Position numbers and translations under genes: made by a program. The notes beneath the pieces were generated by a model. It did no database searches, was not told where the DNA came from, and saw nothing but the letters and a program-made list of their open reading frames with translations. From Amoebidium appalachense (Eukaryota; Ichthyosporea), in contig CAVNZM010000002.1 of NCBI GenBank assembly GCA_963693365.1, forward strand, positions 12,524,001 through 12,588,000: a DNA stretch of 64,000 nucleotides, in the 5' to 3' direction. Shown piece after piece: positions 45,770 to 64,000 of this stretch. Within the stretch, counting starts at the first letter, position 1; each line of letters opens with the position of its first letter.

Positions 45770-46117
45770 TTTCATTTTTCGTTCAGTTTTCTTTGCACCC
45801 TTTCTTTTCACCACACTCCTTTTATCCTGATACCCCCCCTCCCCCTCCCCTCCTCCTCCAACCCCTTCTTCCGTCCCTGCCTCTCTCGCTATCCCCCCCC
45901 CCCCCCTTTTTTTTTCTCCTGATTATTTTATTCCCTGGGGCCACCATGTCATGACACCACTATCCTATTATTAAGGTGAATCACCAAATCATCCTATATC
46001 TGTTCTGTCTCTGTTCTTTGTAATGCTGTATGAATCGTGTGTGTGTGATGTATCTCTTGTGTTTCATTGTTGCAGGCAGTGGGTGGGTGGCTGAGTAGGG
46101 TAGGGGTGTGCGTGCGT

Positions 46118-46180
<63 letters not shown>

Positions 46181-46351
46181 AGGAGGGGAGGTACCCACCT
46201 GTGCTGTCCCAACGTTGTAGTTCCCACCGCTGTACTGTCGGATTGTGCCAAAAGCACCCTCAAGGGAGTCGGTTTGAAACTTTCTGGTGAGCACAAAGTT
46301 GAGCTTCTCGCCGCTCACGCCGCTGTCCAGGAGATAGCGGATGAGACTGGC
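44349..46351 (-). CDS. P-type transposase C-terminal exons
   Basis: Two phase-0 exons on the minus strand. Exon B, 46,351-46,199 (acceptor TTTAATTTGCAG, donor CAG|GTGGGT), encodes LTRKFQTDSLEGAFGTIRQY and SGGNYN. This is the conserved P/THAP9 pattern L-x-Q/T-D-x-L-E-x-F-F-x-x-I/L-R-x-x-G-G-x-N. Exon C, 45,401-44,349, continues TLQAVKRIRVQKLAKL, then a Thr-rich linker, RGGLTFPSPPTVSIVTLVY (a P-like GGL-x-x-PS motif), CGVCGTQKRALVERL, a Lys/Glu/Ala-rich basic segment and an acidic end EAYLEEAEL. The intron between them (45,402-46,198) holds (TG)n, C- and G-runs. The RNase H/GTP-binding core expected before exon B is not present between 46,352 and 46,749. Confidence 0.75.
46133..46178. repeat. 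G homopolymer in transposon intron
   Basis: About 46 G (C on the sense strand). A partner C-run at 45,733-45,766 and (CA)n at 46,465-46,620 lie in the same gene. Confidence 0.9.
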
Positions 46352-46466
46352 CTGCAAATTAAAAGTCAGCAAAATCTGTGTGGCACCACATTTGACTACG
46401 CTTGGCATGTGAAAAACCATATGGAAACCCCCCCCCCCCCCCTCCCCACCCACCCATCCCGACACA

Positions 46467-46520
<54 letters not shown>

Positions 46521-46600
46521 AACACACTGATGCGCGCGCACACACACACGTGTCACACACACACACACACACACACAGTGTCACACACAGACACACACAA

Positions 46601-46636
<36 letters not shown>

Positions 46637-46749
46637 TTCATGCCGGTCGACTCCTCATGTGACCTTGTGTGTTGGGGGGGTGAGGGGGTGAGGGGGCGAG
46701 GGCATGAGGACATTGGAGGGGATTTTGAGGGGGGGGGGGGGGGGGGTAC

Positions 46750-47380
46750 CATTGTCTTGCTCGTAAACGCCAGCGACCACTGTGTTTCCTCCGTAAACCC
46801 TCCAGCCGGCGTGCCGCTCCCCTATTTCCAGGGCACGGACAACAAGCTGGCCGAACACGAACATCTCCTTCTGGCGCTTCCTCGCTACTGCCTCTTCCTC
46901 TTGCCTTGCCCGAACCTTCTCCATCTTTGCGGCTCTCTCTTCCGGGTCCGTACGAGGAGGCGCGGAAGGGGCGCTCAGGTAACTGGGGCAGTTGGGAAAA
47001 ATGCTCGGGACGGCGCCTGGCCTAGGCCACGCTTTGCCACCTTTTTTAACGATGTCATGGGCGGGAAAGTGACGGCAGCAGACCCGCGCAACACCGTGCG
47101 GGTCGAAGTTATCAGGCCACTGCCTCGGCACAGCACGTAGCCACGCACTGAGAAGGTTCCGTGTTTCTTCGCGTAGCGTCTCGCTTTTATTGCGCCCGTC
47201 GTTTGGGTTGGGGAATTTGTAAACGAAAACCTTGTTTTGGTCGTCGTAGTTGCCTCTGCAGCCTGGAACACTGCATATGTTACCGATTTTGTTGCTACGC
47301 AGACCGTTACTTCTCTTCTTATCCATTCCAGGCTCGGGAGGAGCAGCTCCCTTCATAAGGCCAGTCCCGCCGTCAGCCAT
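46750..47380 (-). CDS. THAP-domain exon of P-type transposon
   Basis: About 210 codons from ATG at 47,380 to a donor near 46,750 (ACAATG|GTACC). Residues about 35-130 form a THAP C2CH zinc finger: CSVPGC, VFVYKFPNP, a Trp (LLSAWLRAVP), CCRHF, and the closing AVPSIFP (family AVPTIF). A basic/acidic coiled-coil follows (ERAAKMEKVRARQEEEAVAR), like the dimerisation region next to the THAP domain in P transposase. The THAP domain binds the transposon ends in the P family. Splicing straight to the C-terminal exon at 46,351 would be out of phase, so either exons are missing or the exon ends elsewhere. A protein limited to THAP plus coiled coil would resemble the KP-type repressors of P elements (inference). 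Confidence 0.85.
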
Positions 47381-47710
47381 GTTACCGATGTCTCCGTCTT
47401 TGAACCAAAAAAAGCGAGACGTAAACGAAAAACAACAACATACATGTTCTGTGCCGACATCTCGTTTTAGGGCCGGAATCCAGTGGATCGAGATACCACG
47501 AGCACAATGGAATGCGATTTTATGACGTAGTGTATCCAGGCCGTCTTTTTTTCAGAGGGCCGTGCTAAACACACGTAACTACGACCTGTTTATTAGATGT
47601 ATTGATTGGCTTGAGAAACACATCACTACAAAATTATAGCGCACGCGCACACACACACACACACATACACACACACAACCAGCTGACACCGAGTGTCCCG
47701 AGGGGAGCCC

Positions 47711-47756
<46 letters not shown>

Positions 47757-47950
47757 GGGGAACCCCAACTACTTGATTTCTCCTTGTAGTCTTTATGGTG
47801 TCCTGTAGAGAAAGTAAACCCTGATATATAGTCACCACCCGACATCTATGTACGTGATCATGATATACCGCTGAGGGGATATTCCGAGCAAAACCCCCCC
47901 CCATACCTGAGACTGGTTCTCTTTGCCTCGAGTAAACAGCGTAAACCCCC

Positions 47951-48119
47951 CAATCAATTCGCGACTTCGAGTCGCGACTCACATGATCACGGCCGCGCCA
48001 GCCGGGGGGGCTACGTGATCCGACATATCATACTAATTAGTGACTAAGTGACACGTGCAGCGTGCGAGGGCTTTTAATGCCGGCATGTCATAGTGCCTGC
48101 CAAATGAATAGCGTGTGTC
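47951..48119. other. Short spacer with palindrome
   Basis: CGCGACTTCGAGTCGCG at 47,960-47,976 is a perfect short palindrome just outside the LINE 3' end. No gene. Confidence 0.5.
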
Positions 48120-48123
48120 TGTA

Positions 48124-48253
48124 GGTGTGTGTGTGCGCGCATGTGTGTGAGTGGGTGGGTGGGTGGGTGCCGGGTGGGTGGGTGTATGTGTATGTGTGTG
48201 TGTGTGTGTGTGTGTGGCGGTGTGCACGTGTGTACGGTGTGCGCGCGCGCGTC

Positions 48254-48284
<31 letters not shown>

Positions 48285-48294
48285 TGTGTGTCAC

Positions 48295-48348
<54 letters not shown>

Positions 48349-48490
48349 CGTGTGTGTGTGTGTGTGTTCGGAGAACGTGTGTGTTAGTGTGTGTGTGTGT
48401 GCGACTATGATGTGTGTGTCATTATGGTGAACAATGTGTGTGGCACTGTGTGTGTGTGTGTGTGTGTACATGTGTGCATGTGTGTGCACC

Positions 48491-48584
<94 letters not shown>

Positions 48585-48645
48585 TGTGTGTGTGTGTATG
48601 TACGGTGTGTGTGTGTGTGTGTGTGTGTGCAACGGTGTGTGTGTG

Positions 48646-48684
<39 letters not shown>

Positions 48685-48810
48685 CGTGTGTGCGTGTGTG
48701 TGTATATGTGTGTGTATGTGTCTGTATGTGTGTGCACGGCCGGGTGTGTGTGTGTGTACGTGTGTGTGCCTGTGTGTGTGTGTTTGCGTGTGTGTGTGTG
48801 TGTGTGTGTG

Positions 48811-48888
<78 letters not shown>

Positions 48889-48990
48889 CATTGTGTGTGT
48901 ATGATGTGGTGTGCGTGTGTGCGCGCACACGGTGTATGTGTAGCACTGTGTGTCACGGTGTATGTATGTGTGTGGGCGCATGTCAATGTG
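48124..48990. repeat. Long compound (TG)n tract
   Basis: About 860 bp of TG with CACGG/CGCG interruptions, the longest microsatellite domain in the window. The long His-Thr and Cys-Val frames here are not genes. (CA)n-rich DNA with the reverse strand sense resumes at 49,520-49,750. Confidence 0.95.
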
Positions 48991-50635
48991 TGCACATTGA
49001 CTGATAGAGCACAAGCAAGCCTTACTGTGAGAGACCAGGGGACATAGGGAGTGGGGGATATCCCCGGGTGCGTTGGTGCGGGGCAAGTTGGGAGTTGGGG
49101 GGAGGGCAGAAATACCTGTGTGTACGGCCCGGCCCCTAATATTTTTAGGGTATAGGGGATGGGTTAAACTTTAATACTTAAGTTTGGGGATGGAATACGA
49201 AATGGGTGGGGGTCCTTTATGTGGCAGTAGTAAGATTCTCAATTCATGATCGTCGGATGTATCCCCCCTCCCCCCCCCTCCCCCCTCCACCTCTCCCCCC
49301 CCCCCTCCCCCCCCCACGCACATGCACTTTTTTAAGGGACCATTCCTCATGGAGAAAGAACGGTGCCTCCCCCTCCTCCACCCCCCTCTCTCCCCACCCC
49401 CACCGCCCTCCCTCCGTTTTCCAGATTCGCTATCTATTGGCCTGGGCAAATGCGCCACCTGCGACCGCATGTACCCATGGAGTATACCGTATGATTAATC
49501 GTCATAAAGTTTACCGCGCACACACGTGCACACACACACGCACACGGACGCACGCAAACACGCACACACGCACTAGCACCCACACCCACACCGGCCGGCA
49601 TGCATGCATCTGAAACACACGCACACACAATCATCACACAACACACACACGTGTGTACAAGCACATGCGTTCTGAACAAACACAAAAACCAACACAAACA
49701 CAGACAAAGACGCACACACACACACACACACACTGGCACAGACACACAAAGTTCAGTTTAAACTTGTAGTACACATACAATTGCCATCACGATCTTGAGG
49801 CAGTAATAAGTGAAGCACTGTAAAGGTGTGTGTACTGCCCCGGGTGTGTGTGATTGTTTACGGACCAACGTCGGGCCCGGATCGAAATCGAATCGAACCG
49901 CTAGAATGTAGCTCTAGAATCACGGCCATCAGGTGTTTCTAGATGGCCGTGCTCTAGAATGTACAGTCCCACTGGAAAAAACTGAGTCGCTTTGATTGAG
50001 TGAGCGCCGTGAGCGAGGCAGAAGACTGAAAAAGAGGGAGGGGATCTCCGAGATTAGGAGAGATCTAGATAGAAAGAGAGAAGTCAGCGGGAGAGAGCTA
50101 GACAAGGTTTCGTTAGTACCAATACACCATATGCGTATAAGCTCACGCAACCAATACACCATATGCGTATAAGCTCACGCATGCACACGTACCTCATAAG
50201 ATACATGACGCGGCCACCAATAAACACATGGACGCAAGATGAACTCTGGCTTGGGAAAAGCAAATAAGCAGAAATTTTGGCTGTAGGGAGGTGCTGGGGA
50301 AGAGTTTGGCAACAAGGAGCAAGAAACCAAAATCGATGTTGCTCGAGTGTTAGGAGAGAATAAATTTCACGTTCTCAGAATTGAATCATGCCTAGGCTTT
50401 AGAGGCCAGCGCCACAAACCTGTCGAGATCTTGTGTTCGAGTCGGAGCCGGGTACGAGAAGTTGAACAGGAATCTGTGAAGAATCTCGGAACCAGGCGTG
50501 CCATACAGGATCAGAGATACATTTTACATAAGGGTAAGTCGATGATTTAATCTTTGTGGTTAGTTCTTTTCTTACAGCGTCATTAAGAGCGAGGAATGGA
50601 AGTAGTTCCAAGTTGTTATAAATGTTGTTCAGCCT

Positions 50636-50637
<2 letters not shown>
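48991..50637. other. No supported gene; small repeats
   Basis: Contains C-run/CT tracts (49,263-49,316), (CA)n (49,525-49,745), an inverted repeat with arms CACGGCCATC/GATGGCCGTG (49,922-49,953) and a 32-bp direct repeat ACCAATACACCATATGCGTA... twice (50,118-50,149; 50,150-50,181). A 68-codon frame at 50,347-50,550 lies before a donor-like AAG|GGTAAG but has no motif. Confidence 0.6.
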
Positions 50638-52260
<1,623 letters not shown>

Positions 52261-52289
52261 AGCTTTCTGCTGTTTATCAACTAAAAAAA

Positions 52290-64000
<11,711 letters not shown>

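Larger units (their letters stand above)
44026..47564 (-). mobile_element. P-superfamily (THAP) DNA transposon
   Basis: Perfect 34-bp terminal inverted repeats beginning CACGGCCCTCTG (44,026-44,059 and 47,531-47,564). 8-bp target duplication CTAAACAC (44,018-44,025; 47,565-47,572). Subterminal 22-bp inverted repeats containing GATCCACTGGATTC (44,083-44,104; 47,476-47,497, one mismatch). TIR of about 30 bp starting CA, 8-bp duplication, internal inverted repeats and a THAP-domain gene are together the P-element plan. The empty site is present at about 17,870 in the truncated LINE copy. No catalytic RNase H core is visible inside, so it is probably non-autonomous. Confidence 0.88.
41830..47950 (+). 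mobile_element. LINE element split by DNA transposon
   Basis: Coding part 41,843-44,025, then the 3.54-kb insertion, then coding end and 3' UTR 47,565-47,950. The UTR contains (CA)n, an A-run of about 41 bp at 47,714-47,755 and GTAAACCCC at its end. The 5' limit is uncertain; the minisatellite at 41,644 may belong to it. Confidence 0.8.

Noticed and set aside
46371-46756. Catalytic RNase H core of the P-type transposase
   Set aside because: Searched for between the THAP exon and the C-terminal exons; only CA/TG repeats and a C-run are present.
48088-49086. Long His-Thr and Cys-Val reading frames across (TG)n/(CA)n tracts (also near 700, 1,500-2,150, 11,236-11,889, 12,376-12,814, 39,129-40,080, 52,000-52,280)
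   Set aside because: Dinucleotide repeats have no stop codons in most frames; these frames have no other coding evidence.
50400-50550. tRNA-like GTTCGAGTC word and a 68-codon ORF
   Set aside because: No acceptor-stem complementarity or D-arm could be folded around it; the ORF has no motif.

Overview
This window is nuclear DNA from a eukaryote with spliceosomal introns. It is very rich in simple repeats: long (TG)n/(CA)n, G and C homopolymers, and one (GA)n of about 140 bp. The only clearly conserved cellular gene, the AP-3 adaptor beta subunit, reads much like its animal orthologues, and a THAP-domain transposon is present. I therefore infer an animal or close holozoan relative; the exact lineage cannot be read from the sequence.

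Layout. 0-2.3 kb: G/C runs and (TG)n. 2.87-4.26 kb (-): a secreted Pro/Gly-rich protein broken by a frameshift. 5.19-32.16 kb: a large inverted duplication. Arm A (5,194-about 12,060, +) and arm B (about 22,478-32,160, -) carry the same uncharacterised multi-exon gene behind a CRE-palindrome/CCAAT promoter region. Each arm was later hit by a different LTR retrotransposon. Arm A holds a non-autonomous element (7,509-11,085, TSD CCCAC), and arm B holds an intact Copia element (22,694-29,083). Each arm preserves the other's empty site. The spacer between the arms (12-22.5 kb) holds a minisatellite, a membrane-protein terminal exon (14,279-14,416), a small TM/coiled-coil protein (16,759-17,157, -), a 5'-truncated LINE copy (17,429-18,632, -), a decayed pogo-like transposase (19,258-20,757, -) and a TGGATATCCA-rich satellite-like block (20.76-22.4 kb).

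33.5-38.4 kb: a second, young Copia element with near-identical LTRs, an intact 1,377-aa Gag-Pol ORF, a CTTGT target duplication and a primer-binding site matching the internal part of initiator-Met tRNA. 38.4-41.8 kb: mostly (GA)n/(TG)n. 41.8-47.95 kb: a LINE-type reverse transcriptase whose last codons are cut off by a 3.54-kb P-superfamily DNA transposon (44,026-47,564: 34-bp TIRs, 8-bp TSD, subterminal inverted repeats, THAP exon and transposase C-terminal exons, no visible catalytic core). 48-52.2 kb: (TG)n and C-runs without a recognisable gene.

52.29-64.0 kb (+): the AP-3 beta gene. I define fifteen exons with consistent phases; the gene runs off the right edge. Its introns hold C-runs, (CA)n tracts that directly form splice acceptors, a family of about 110-bp short repeats, and a 45-bp minisatellite grown from an exon/donor boundary.

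Most of the window is therefore transposon-on-transposon history plus one housekeeping trafficking gene. The best candidates for something undescribed are the duplicated unknown gene, the core-less THAP element, and the intronic repeat family of AP-3 beta.
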